In this document: positions 50,801 to 62,271 of the stretch, one piece after another
How the letters are laid out: the number at the start of each line of letters is the position of its first letter
Numbering within the stretch: position 1 is the stretch's first letter
DNA from: Lineus longissimus
Taxonomy: Eukaryota; Nemertea; Pilidiophora; Heteronemertea; Lineidae
DNA: 64,000 nucleotides
NCBI RefSeq assembly: GCF_910592395.1
Contig: NC_088310.1
Location: 25,251,491 to 25,315,490 of the forward strand
Direction of reading: 5' to 3'
Position numbers and translations under genes: made by a program
Notes under the pieces: generated by a model
Told to the model about the DNA's origin: nothing
The model's database searches: none
What the model saw: only the letters and a program-made list of their open reading frames with translations

Positions 50801-53800
50801 CAAGCTTTCTTGTCAATAAGGTAGCCCTGAATTTATACAAACAAACTCAGAACATAGAATCGGCACTTCACATCCAATTTTCTGGTGATCAGAGACACCT
50901 AATTCCATTGAAGTGTATTTCCGCTCCAGAGCCTTAAACGGTGTGGACAAAACATTTCCAAATGGGCTGTAGCAATTTGTTGAGAAAGACACAATCACAC
51001 AATGAAATTTTTACTATTTGTTTCACTAAGGGCAGCAAGCATTGGAAAAGTAGGGATGTTAGGAGGGATTAAAGATGATAAGATAATTAGTGAAGAAATT
51101 CAAGTTGAATTCAAAGACGATGAACGAATTTGAGCTCGAGTTAGGATGTTTTACTTGAAGTAAGGTGCTGCCATCTACTCTTGTTGTGGTACACTAGGTA
51201 TAATGCATCAGAATTTGAGTCTTGAGGCAACAATATTCAACCATTATGCAATCAAGGGTGCACTGGGAGCAGTGAACCTTTCCAGTCACTATACTCCACT
51301 AAATCGCTGAATTCATTCATAACTTAAAACCTGATTTATCTACCAAACCACAGACGTAACAAGGCCAGATGTCACTGAAGGAGAGGAATAGGCCAGAATA
51401 GCACTCAAAAAGCTAGCTAAAGAAATACCGACAAAAGCCACCACAAACTTTGAGCAGTTACAACAGTGTGATACACCACCACCTCCCTGCCCCCACCATG
51501 CAGATGTGATTAAAGTTGTGCTTACAGTCAAGAGGATTGGTCAGGCCACTACTGCCCCAGTCAAACTCCACAGGTGGAATAGCCTCGCCTGCCTGAAATG
51601 GAGAGGGACAACAGGCTAGATAGTGGTGACATAAACAACTATGCTCACATGAAACAATACTATCATTTGGTTAAATTGATTTTTTTCAACTTCAAGAAGA
51701 AAAAAAAATTTAAGTCCTTTTTTTCGTCCCAAATGTTTACTTTCAAGAGTTCAAGACTAGGAATGCTTTTGAATTTTCAAATAGGGCGTGGACTCAATTT
51801 GGACTAAAATGTTCTGAATCAAAACAACTGATGCCATATCGGTGGATAGTCCTAACTGAAAAAGGAGGTAATTTTCCCCCATTGCTTTTAACCCATGATA
51901 AAAATTTTTGGACCAAAGAACATAGAACACAATGAAAAATATTGCATCTCAAAGTTAATATTTTTGAACTTTTCAACTACTGACCGTTAATATTGTACAA
52001 AACGACACATACAAAACGATGACGACATTCACCATTATGACCAAGCCTCCTTGACTTAGAAATTTGTTAGAAAAGTTGACCCAACCCACAAAGTGAAGAT
52101 TAAAGACAAATATATCCTGGATTACTCTACAGTTGGTCTCAAAAGTTGTAAGTTGTGAAAGTCTGTGAAACCCCAAACCCAACTCTAGTGAAGCAATATC
52201 CCTCACTGCACGCTATATCGTTTTCTAGTACCTAGTCTGTGTTTGATTTGATGACCAACAATTTTGGGAGTGATGGTTGTATTTTTTGCCAGTTAATAGC
52301 AGAAGCAGTGCATCACCATAATCGTCTATTTACAAAGCATATGAATTGAAAAGTTAAATAATGAGCCCAGACACTTGGAAATTTCTCACATTATTTTTAT
52401 ATTCTCTGCTAAAATACCCTTAGATTTCAAAAATAGAATACAAATTTTTACAAGAGTCAACTAAATTTTCACAAATTTGCTTATTTAAAGATTATATCAA
52501 CTGTGGGAAAAGCTGTATGATAATGATTCATTCAAAGTGCAGGACCAGTACTTGTTTGTTTTTAGGAATTTATCAGGCAAAAACTTTCATTCCAATCTTA
52601 GTTACCAGTTCTGTCTTTTATTTGGGGAAAGGTTATTAAAGCAACAGCTGAAATGTATCATTAAAACAACTGAAGTTTGTACTTGACTACTTCAGAAAAA
52701 GTGTCTGAATTCAGCGCTTACAAGACAAGACTCAAACACATTCAGTGAAAAACTTCTTTTTGGCAGGTGGAGGGGTCACAATATGTGCACTCACCCAAAA
52801 ATTGTCAAAAATAATGAACCTGAAGGAATTAAAATCATAACATCAACAACTAGAGTCTGGACTAGACAATAATGCTAAATAATTTTCATTGTTTTAATCA
52901 AAAAATTTGATAAATTTAATAGAAGTGTGAAAGAAGTCGGGAAATAAATCACAAAACACATCATGCAAACTGGGTGACCATTCGGTATTGACAGTTCACA
53001 ATATTAGATATAGGATGAACACACTGTTGATTGAAAAAATACCCTTATTTGGTGAAGACGGCACAGCCCCTCAAGGACTGCAGGTAACTTTTGTCTTTTT
53101 TATAAATTCTCATTCAAAAACTTTAACAAGAAAGTTGAACTCAAAAATTGCACTGAAGGAACTTCTCAATTTGACACTGGTCACCCCCACCCCAAAAAGT
53201 CAATCCATCAATCAATCAAGGCCCCTGCAACTCAAATTTCAAACTTGTTTACTTGAACACATAACCTGCAATCCTTCTGGTTAAACCAGTCTCCCATCTG
53301 ATCTGGCCCAACTTACAACAGGCTGCTGGACGGGTGTTTCCTTTGATGTGTCAACTAGGGTCGGCTCAGTAACATCTCCTGGTTTAGTGGGTTCTAGAAC
53401 ACCACCCCGACTCGGCTCAAGTAGACCTAGACTTGCAGCAAATATCGGCACGGCGGCTTTCTTGGTGACAAGCTGCAATAGGAGGTCAGCTTATTCAAAT
53501 GATGGCGAAATCAATCATGGTAGAAAAACTGTTTTATTGTACAGTGGAACCTCCCTTAGCGGACACCTCTCCTTTAAGGACAACCTCTCTAAAAGGACAC
53601 AAGTTTTGGTCCCAAATGGGTTGTTTCCATTCAATTTCACCTCTCTATAAAGGACACCTCTTGATTAAGGACATCAATTTTCAGTCCCGTGGGTGTCCTT
53701 AATAGAGAGGTTCTACTGTATTTCTAAAAGTATTGATTATGAAGAAGCGATCTCCTCCTCCACATGGATATGATTAGTTCCGTCTTTTAACACAAGATCG

Positions 53801-56800
53801 CATGCTAAAGGAGCTACATGTATCTAAAGGATACCAATATGAGACACTCCCAGTGGTATTCTAGCATCAGGAGTGGTCAAAGGGAGAAAATTGCCTCAGC
53901 AGGATTCTGGTCATATCATACAGAACAGGTTTTACTTGCAAACTCTGCAAGCAACACTGGTCGCGGCTCATACAGATCAACATGGTGATATTTCGTTGGA
54001 AAGTATCATAATACGATAGTTTTACTTACAATATTGCGAGGGTCTATAGCCAGTGCCTTCAGGAGTCGCTGGTTATTACTAGAGTGACTCCAAGTACACG
54101 TGAGGGCGTTAGTCTCCTCCAAGTCTTTTAGGTGCTGCCAGATGTTCACATCGATCACAGATGGGGTGCTGAAATGAGACAGAGACATTAGCAAAATGAT
54201 GCGGGTTCAAAGGAGGCAGAGGCTTATCCAGGCTGCCAACCACGTATATATTGAGTTGAAGAGCCGAGTGTCAAGTTGAAGACTATTAGTTCTACAAACA
54301 ATATTGGGGATGAGATGTTGGTTGAAACCAGACATTCAAGTCTACGCTGTCAGAAAAAGCTGCCCTCTTTATTATATGGAGACTACTCTGACAGCCCACT
54401 TGAACCATATCTGGGCTCTTGGTAAGTTCTTTTCTGTATGAAGTAATGTTGAAGCTCATTCCAGAGAAGGTCCGCCCCATTAACTGAAGCTGAAGAGCCA
54501 CAGAGCACAGAAATGCGTCCCTGCTATACTGGTGATAGGGGCTACACCAAAAGCTACACTAAAACCGACGCTGACCGACATAACCTGCTGTTGTGTGCCT
54601 TGAAATGGCTGAAGACTAAAGAGCTAATCCATCAGCGGCCAGGAGACCAGCGTACACATAGCAATTTTCCACTCAAGCACCAGAAAATTGATTTACAATC
54701 GAGACTTGTGTACATAACTACCAAGTTCACAAACTAAATGTTGAATCTGATTTGGCTGATGATAGCGATAGATGATAATACTTTTGCATAACGTGAAAAT
54801 TACAAACCACGTTTAGAATAGGTTTGATTTGGAGGTAGCTACAGAGAAAGTCCAGTGGAGAAACCAGTCTCTTGGCCTACACTAGAAGTGAAATATCAAC
54901 CCAGCAAAGAAAGAGTCAAATAGCAAAATATGAACATATGGCATATGATTTAAACTAATCATTCTTCCAGGACATGCTGTGGTATCATCAGAGATGTCTA
55001 AACATGGCTCTCGTGATCAATAGCCCAACTATGGAGGGCGTCATTCAATTATATAGAATCCATTTTCAAGATGATTGGTGTGCCAGCTAGAAGATATTGT
55101 CAGCGTGGGCTGCAGGATGGTGGATCATGCAGCCCTAAGATGGTGTCAGTAATATTTATATTGGCGATGATCAGCAAGGTTTGTTCTGGCTAAAGATTTT
55201 CAATGCTTTGTTAGCTACCCTCTTCAGTGAACATAGTCGACTGGGAATCTGGAGGTAAAAATGTTAACGAAAATGATCAACCTGACAAGTTCTTCAACAA
55301 AATCCAAACAGTTTGAGAACACGATAAACATCAATTGAATTGATTTTTGCAATGAAATCATGACAAGTCACAGATTGATTCCCGTGACACTATCTGATGT
55401 ATTTATACCGCTCCAGCCACGACCGATTTACAATAAATCAATTTATGATTTTTATGCCGAGCCATCGATCATTGGAATAGATGTACTTCAATGAGCTGAC
55501 ACATGATTGTCAGTTCGTGTTCAACCTTAGGGGATGAAAGGACCTGGAGATGTAGAGATTTTAGATGTGATTAGCTGGCACCGGCTAATGTCCATCGACT
55601 GATTTTTTTCAGGGAGTCAGGAAATAGCTATCATAAGCATCATTCCCTGATGTTTTGCGTGCAAGCAATTTTGGAAACCATCACAGGGTAGCTCGTCTCA
55701 AGAAATATTAACAAGTATAGGCAGTGTCACGGCGCCTCATCATACTTAGCTAAACTGACATGAACGTTTCATATTAAAACTTGTCTGGCCTCAGGCAGTG
55801 TCGCTTCCAAGGAGAAATCAATATCTTTGAAGACATAGAAATTTAAAATTGTCAGTGTTTCATTTTCAAGGGGCTAAATGAAGTGATTTCTATCCACAGT
55901 GGGAAGGAAGTGGCATTACTCTTACTGACTGACTCAGATTTGAGTTTGAGACAAATGAGAGATATTCTGGAGGGCTGACACTTGTGAGGAGGAGACAGAA
56001 TTAGTCATTTTCTTCATGAAAACTTCAAAATATTTTAGCTCCAGAACATTGTTGAGACAGGACTTGAGATTCTCATTCACTGCCTAACTGAGATTGTCTG
56101 ACCAGTGCAATCATATTGCCTCCTGAAATCCACATTAGTCCAACTCAGACCCATGACACGGTCGTTTCGCGATCAATGGAGTCGCACTTCAAAGCAGTCG
56201 TCATTCAACAAATCCTACCAGCACGCTAACAGTATCTGACAGGCTCCATATCACAATGAAGAGCGACGAAGCACACCGATGGTAAATGGAGAAGACTACA
56301 AGGCATTGGTTCAGCTGATTGCAATTGGGGACAGTTGGCTGGATGATTACTCTGACTGTCAACAGAATATTTGCACACGACACCAGTTCAGTGGACAAAT
56401 ACCACTCCTTCAGTAAACAGTCTCTGATGGAGAAAAGCAAAACCGGTTCTAACACTATGATACATGTTTGAAGGCTGATCAGATCTAGTTGATCTTTCAC
56501 CTTCGATGCAACAAAATTAGGATACAGCACCACCTGTTCATGGTGGCTCTCCCCTACTCCCAGCCTGTGGTGAAGGAACAAAGTACATACAGGATTCCCA
56601 AAACACTGATGCAAACAACTTTAAGAACAACTAAAACCTCGATTATCTACAAAATCTCTTGGTGATGAGGGAGCGCTTTTGAGCAAGAACTCGATCCATG
56701 AAATAGTTATTATGCCCCAACTCAACAACAACAAAAACAACACCAGTCCATATATCATTTGTTTTTCATCTCAGCAGCTCATCACTCACTGCAAACAAGA

Positions 56801-59800
56801 TGAGCATTAATCAAGAACTCGATCAATAATTCCAACAAGAGGATAGACACTGAAACAACTTTTCTGTTCCTGATGTCTCTGTGCATGATCTAAAGTTGCA
56901 GAGTCGTAAACGGAGGATGCTGGCATGTCTACAGTACAGGTATGGTCATTAAATGTTGGCAGCGCTGACAATGATGTGCAAATTACAAATCACCTTTATG
57001 ATTATCTATCAAAGCACCCATTACTTCAAGACAACTCGAACTAAAAGCACCACAGTTTGGAGTCTGCCCATGCTCATTTAAGTAGGTGGGCACATTGCAT
57101 CCTTGAGACGGACAATACATGCTTACATGTATTTGAGAACATCTCACAGACAGCCTCATAATAAAGAAAAATTCCCATTCATTGCGCTAGAGGAGATATC
57201 ATACCAATGCGTATAAGAAAAGAAACTGGCTTTGAGCTCGGCTTAGAACTGAGATCAGACAAATGACTTTTCCGTCACGTCTCAAGGGAAAAAAGGCCGC
57301 AGAGTTTCTAGGTAGATTATATTGGATATGATAAGAATACTGCCGGAGTGTCTGATCCTCGTCACCACATCCCATGAGCTGATTTTCTCTGGTCTCACAA
57401 AGCTTGTGATGGCTGGTTTAGAGCTTTTGGTTCAGAGAAAATGGAGCCAGTTTCTAGTCAGGATTACCGACAGTGACACTCTGAATCAATCAACATCTGA
57501 ATTCAATTTCAAGACATTTTAGCCAAAAATAACACACGGTCCACCCTAGTTTAAGAAATACTCTACCGCTTTTCTCCTAACGAGGCATAAGCAGTATGGC
57601 GACACCTGATGTTACTATCAATACCACCCCTGACGAATCAAACCAAATTACCTTTTTTGCTTCTTTTGACGATCTGTTGTCTTGGGCTTTGACGCTCTCT
57701 CAAGTTCTTTCCCTACAACATTTGTGAGCGTTGCTATGGTAACTAATGCAGCATTTATTTGTAGGTTAGGAAAACACTTTGAGATGGCACTGTCGACTTT
57801 GGCTGCCTGTGGTTTGGCGACCTGTAACAAGAATGAAACAATAGGTTAGCTAACGCGATGACGCATTCCATAGGGCATCATTACCAAAAAGCAGAATAGA
57901 CTTTATAAACTGATCATCGACAATCAATACATTTGTTCCATCACTAGCTACACGTATCCAGGTTATTTTTACCCAGTTTCACATTTATACCAAGATAATC
58001 CACAATCAATAAGGCTTTTGTGAAGGATGGTGATAGTTTTGATAATCACAGGATTTCAGTCATATTCCATGTCTGTTTCTGATATTGTGCAGTTGAGACC
58101 ATGTGCCTTGAGGTGGGGGTCCTAACCATTAAATTGAATTTAGAAATATAATGCAAACTCCAACAGATGTTGGTTCACTTGCCAAAAGGCAATCTACTTC
58201 ATGTCATTTTCGCCCACGATACAATTATAGATCCCATGTTCCGTTTACCACCACACCGCTACTTCAGCAGATAACACTGAACGAAGTGATCATCACTTCC
58301 ATTCATATGTCATCATGAATTTGAAATGAGCTCGAATAGGAAACGAATGAGGTGGATAACGAATGTGGTGGATAAGGACTTATCTGCCGTACACATGATA
58401 CGAGGAGCATGTTCATACATTTCAGTACAGCTGCACCACAATGCATAATCATGACTCGGGTGGTTTATGTGAGGGTCATATTCATGTGAACCCTACACAT
58501 GTGAGTGTAGGTTTCAATGTTACAAGGTTATATAATACCACTGAGACGGAGGTCTCTATGGTGAACCCTACACATGTGAGTGTAGGTTTCAATGCTACAA
58601 GGTTATATAATACCACTGAGACGGAGGTCTCTATGGTGAACCCTACACATGTGAGTGTAGGTTTCAATGCTACAAGGTTATATAATACCACTGAGACGGA
58701 GGTCTCTATGGTGGCAATAACTCTCTTTTTTGTCATTTCTTGTCATTTCAATTTTGTTTTTTTCTGCTGAGAACTCTGGTGTGGAGTGGAGTGCCAGCAT
58801 GAACATGTAGTATCTGTCATATTTTGGGAAGATTCTGAGCACGCATTCTGTAGAACATAAAATCATTTCCAACTACCCATGTATGCATTACATCGCACAA
58901 TACAAAGCACTGTAGTGATCATGTTGACCAAGTAGCTATATCGGGATAGCGCAACTCAAAATCAATGAAAGGCTCGTACAGCAGTGTGATAAAAGAAAGG
59001 TCAATGTGAAAACAGGCAATCCACATTCCAATCTCTCAATACAAAATTACAATGATTAGTTCATTTTTGATATTGATAACACATTGCTTGTGATAGGCTT
59101 GTGACCTTGGACAACTAACTTTACCTTTGTCACATCTTTTGAATGAGACACAGTACAACGATTGACTACGCCACGACAAGATCATAAGCCCTTACAACCA
59201 AGTGAGAAACGTGCATTGAATTGACTGAACTTTCCTCATCAAGAAGAAGACCAAATTGCAATGTTGATAATGCTGGCCAAAATTGCCACACATGAAATTG
59301 GCAACATGAGGAGTACCCACATCATGTACTATGAGTCTAGAAATGAAAATTGATATATCCCATGGGTCTTCATTCGGAGAAATCAATACTAGGTCATATT
59401 GGATTCCCATTCATCAAAGAGGGTTCAACGGTTTGGAAAATTAGTTCATTCAGCAGTGTCAAGAAATATGAACAAATGATAATGAGCTTCCCCATTGCAA
59501 TGATTTGCACACCCACCTGCAGCATCTCCCAAAAGCACACAAATTTCCTTTTACAGCAACATTATGGAAGGGAATTTTGTTTGAGGGCAACTGTCTGTAT
59601 TGTATGTAGTGTACTATGGATTCTTCTTGCAACTAACATCATTCGCCACTGTTCAAGTCGAGTCCTACCTAACCAGAAACCGGCTTGACAGGCAGAGTGG
59701 CCTCGATACAATTCTGTCCACATAGGCAGCCCTCGTTCACTCTGTTGAGTGGAAATTGAGTTGATGACAGTGGCAAGCCGTTAAGCCCACACATCTTCAC

Positions 59801-62271
59801 ACCGGTCATGATGTAGGCAAATAAATCCATCATGTAAACTGAGGTAGTTAAGAATTATGCATAAAGTACACATGGTAAAAGGCTGAATGACTGGTACAGC
59901 AATTGAGAAGATGTAACACTTACACACAAATCCTTTTTTGAAGCAAATTGTAAAGTCTTACCTTTGACCAGACTTGAGCAGTAGAAGGCTTTTCAGAACT
60001 TGGCGATGGTTTATCCAGCGGTGCAGGCGGTTCCGTGAACTCTCCAAACTCGTCATCGTCATCCTGAGTTGGACTGGTGTCCTTTGCGACTGGTTCAGGG
60101 GCCGAGAATCCTCCCCAATCATCATCACCATCATCATTGTCATCATCAGGCATTGGTGGAGGTACTGATGAACTAGGACCAGAAAACCCGGCCCACTCAT
60201 CGTCACCGTCATCATTGTCTGGAATCTCTGATTGGGGTGGCGGCTCTGTTGCCGTCGGACCTGAGAAAGTTTCTTCATCGTCGTCATTGTAAGGCAACGG
60301 AGGTGGCTCCGTCGTGGCACCAGAAAAAGCTGCCCAATCATCATTATCGCCTGCTGGAGAATCAGCAGTGCCAAAGGCCGCCCATTCATCCCCGTCATCA
60401 TCGCCAGCACCACCCTCCGTCAGAACCCCTGATGAACACCCAGCCCATTCGTCACCAGTGGCATCACCCTCCACACCGTCAAAACCATCCCCATCTTCCA
60501 AACCCTCATCAGGTGTCCCCGGGGCCCGGAATGAAAGTTCGCCAAAGTCTAATTCCTCCTCTCCCTTACTACCACTACCAGTGTTACTTTCACTGTCATC
60601 TTTTTGTTCAGAACTATCTCCGTCTTGTTCAACGACAGTTTTCATATCAGAAGAAGCTTTGACATTCCCTTCTTCATCCTCAACCTCTTCATCTTCCCCC
60701 AGCGTGTCATTCTCAACCACCTCACTTCCCAATGTTACTCCAACCTCAGAGCCTTCTTCCATTTCCGAACCAGTCGATTCAACATTTGCACGGTCTTCAT
60801 TGACACAGTTGTCAACTTCAGTTCCATGTGTATCACCGGGACTGCTGGAATCTGATTCAATCTCAGTATTCTCCTCAAAAACAGAAGATTTATTTTCGGC
60901 AACAGGTAAAGAATCAGTTTCTGTATTTTCTTCGGAAGGTGTAGTATTAATTGTGCCCATATTTTCCGGGATTGGTGATGATCTATCACATTTTTCATCA
61001 CCAGCACCACCCTCTGACATGTCTGAGCTACACGAACCAGCATCATTCTGCACGGAACTGAACCCCCCAAAATCATCACCATCAGCGACGGTGCAATCCT
61101 GAGGAAGCGTGGACGAATGATTAGAATTCTCCTCACATAGGTGGCGCTCATCGCCATCAGAACCATCTGACCCATGATCGGAATTCGTTTCACCGACCTC
61201 AAAATCTGCAAAATCATCCTCTTTTGACACTTCTTTTTCATGACCAGAATCGACTCCTTCGTGAGCACCACAAGGTGCCACATTCTCACCTCCAGACTCT
61301 GAAGTTCTTTCACTCGGACTTTCACTTTCAGATATTAATTCGCTTTGGCAATTAGATACATTTTCTACATTTTCATCCTCTTCCACTGGTTGCTCGCTTG
61401 ATTTCGAGTCAACCAATGTGTCTTGGCTATCGTCGAGACCCTGACTGGGTTCACCCTGGCCTTGGAATGAATTACTCATATTATCACAGCTGGTAGGATT
61501 ATTGTCACTATTATGGCAAGAACTGACGGATTTATTTTCAGCGAAATCACAATCTAAATCGTTGCTTTTATTGTCTTCGCTGAAGTCTGGATAGTCCTCG
61601 GATTTTGGCAGGGGTGAAATGTCACTACTCAGACCCGAATCAATGATGGAGTCCTGACTAGTATTATCAATACTTGACTTTTTAAAACCAGGGTATCTCT
61701 CACTACCTGGGGTCTCTGTCCCAGACGGGGTATCAGTCTTTTCTGATCGCTGAAAATGGACAGAATTGGGACGTTTCGGCGTGTCTGAATCAAGTTTATT
61801 CTCTAAAATCTCACGTTTCGTCGGACCTTGCTCAAAATCTGCAAATTCATCATCTTCTTCATTATCATTTAACCTCGGACTCAATACCGGAGGTCCTGAA
61901 GATGCAGGGGAGCTGAGATCGGCAAAGCCACTCTGAGAGTCGGTGTTAGGAGACGTGTCAGAATGTGCACTAGAAAAATTTGCCCAGCCAGGCTCAGAGT
62001 CTTTCCCACTTTTGAAATCGGCAAATCCACCAAAATCGTTTGCATTATCATGGTCATGAGAATTCAAATCCTTAACTTTTTGCACCTCAGCGGGGCATTC
62101 GGAATTGAAATTGGCAAAGTTTGTGGACTCCTCTGATTTTGTTCCTGCACTGGTAAATCCTCCAAAATCATCGTCATCATCGTCGTTGTGTTGCGGCCAT
62201 CCATCGTTGAAAGACTGTGAATCATCAAGGGGCGGTGGGCTCGATGATAGCATCGGAATGAAGTTGGACAT
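47872..62271 (-). CDS. AFTPH: AFTPH orthologue, aftiphilin (clathrin/AP-1 accessory protein)
   Basis: Family role: cytosolic adaptor that binds AP-1/AP-2 ear domains and clathrin in TGN and endosomal trafficking. Exons (5' to 3'): 62271-59962, 57821-57652, 54168-54030, 53472-53317, 51592-51526, 49996-49751, 48526-48443, 48113-47872. All are GT-AG and in phase, giving 1,137 residues (human about 936). Seen: N-terminal MLSSSPPPLDD, as in human MYSSSPPPLD; repeated acidic FxxF/WxxF ear-binding motifs (DDFGGF, NDFGGFADF, DEFADFE, DDWAAF); then blocks shared in order with human aftiphilin: WQHLKDLEETNAL, KALAIDPRNI, PIFAASLGLLEP, VEFDWGSSGLTNPLD, SLLDLDFFTKN and the end LGSLPDLSFMQAKVLMFP. I start at ATG 62271; the open frame continues 15 nt upstream only to a GTG. 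A 5' UTR splice acceptor lies just upstream, near 62,288-62,293. Confidence 0.94.
49140..49715. repeat. Imperfect dispersed/tandem repeat in AFTPH intron 6
   Basis: Four copies of a block built on ctggagtgttagagggttat, followed by 'acaagtccctggacct' and 'ctgtgccc'-like text, lie near 49,211, 49,363, 49,571 and 49,667. Each is preceded by a variant of gggttctc...gaaggac. Spacing is irregular (about 152, 208 and 96 bp). The array ends about 35 bp before exon 6's donor. Confidence 0.65.
49751..49996 (-). CDS. AFTPH: AFTPH exon 6 with Pro/Gln/Ser peptide repeat
   Basis: An 82-codon exon inserts a low-complexity segment between the conserved SSGLTNPLD and SLLDLDFF blocks. It contains a repeat of about 11 residues of the form PEQPS-[QKT]-T-S-S-I-[ED]. 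The donor gtatgt at 49,750 leaves phase 1, which the next exon at 48,526 completes. The frame remains open 9 codons further to a stop, so read-through would give an alternative short C-terminus. Confidence 0.8.
53542..53718. mobile_element. pogo-like (Tc1/mariner) MITE in AFTPH intron 3
   Basis: A 177-bp element with ends CAGTGGAACCTC and GAGAGGTTCTACTG, which is CAGTAGAACCTCTC in reverse, flanked by TA on both sides. The CAGTRRAACCTC-type end and TA target are typical of pogo-like non-autonomous elements. The interior is built from repeated (t)aaggacacctct units. There is no transposase. Confidence 0.75.
54169..57651. other. AFTPH: AFTPH intron 2
   Basis: A 3.5-kb intron between exons 2 and 3. 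It contains a 137-codon minus-strand frame (56,201-56,614) with no recognisable domain or supporting splice sites. I see no further coding sequence or clear repeat. Confidence 0.7.
57822..59961. other. AFTPH: AFTPH intron 1
   Basis: A 2.1-kb intron bounded by gtaaga (minus strand, 59,961) and gttacag (57,822). It holds the three-copy 75-bp repeat at 58,486-58,710. No other gene seen. Confidence 0.75.
58486..58710. repeat. Three near-identical 75-bp tandem repeats
   Basis: Copies start at 58,486, 58,561 and 58,636 with gtgaaccctacacatgtgag. The first differs from the others by about one base (gttacaagg versus gctacaagg). Because 75 is a multiple of three, frames stay open on both strands, giving spurious 80-110-codon ORFs. 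Each unit contains cctacac...gtgtagg, a 7-bp stem with a 6-base loop. Confidence 0.95.
59962..62271 (-). CDS. AFTPH: AFTPH first coding exon with adaptor-ear binding motif array
   Basis: This 2,310-nt exon encodes residues 1-770, almost entirely acidic, Ser-rich and probably disordered. Short adaptor-binding motifs are spread through it; they are densest at residues 605-745, where tandem D-[DE]-W-x-x-[FC] cores (GDEWAGC, GDEWAAF, NDDWAAF, DDEWAGF, DDDWGGF) alternate with proline-rich spacers such as EPPPLP. The exon ends in phase 0 at a gtaaga donor after ...AQVWSK. Long antisense frames here, including 262 codons at 60,314-61,102, are shadows of the acidic codons. Confidence 0.92.

Noticed and set aside
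56201-56614. 137-codon minus-strand frame in AFTPH intron 2
   Set aside because: AFTPH exons 2 and 3 already join in phase, and the frame has no similarity to aftiphilin or any domain I know.
58486-58710. Possible CRISPR-like array
   Set aside because: Direct tandem copies without spacers, in a eukaryotic intron.
58441-58770. 109-codon repetitive frame and its antisense partner
   Set aside because: Both are by-products of a 75-bp tandem repeat with a length divisible by three, inside an AFTPH intron.
60314-61102. 262-codon plus-strand frame rich in Ser and Pro
   Set aside because: It is antisense to the AFTPH exon. Its composition mirrors the GAT/GAA/TCA-rich acidic codons of the real gene on the minus strand.
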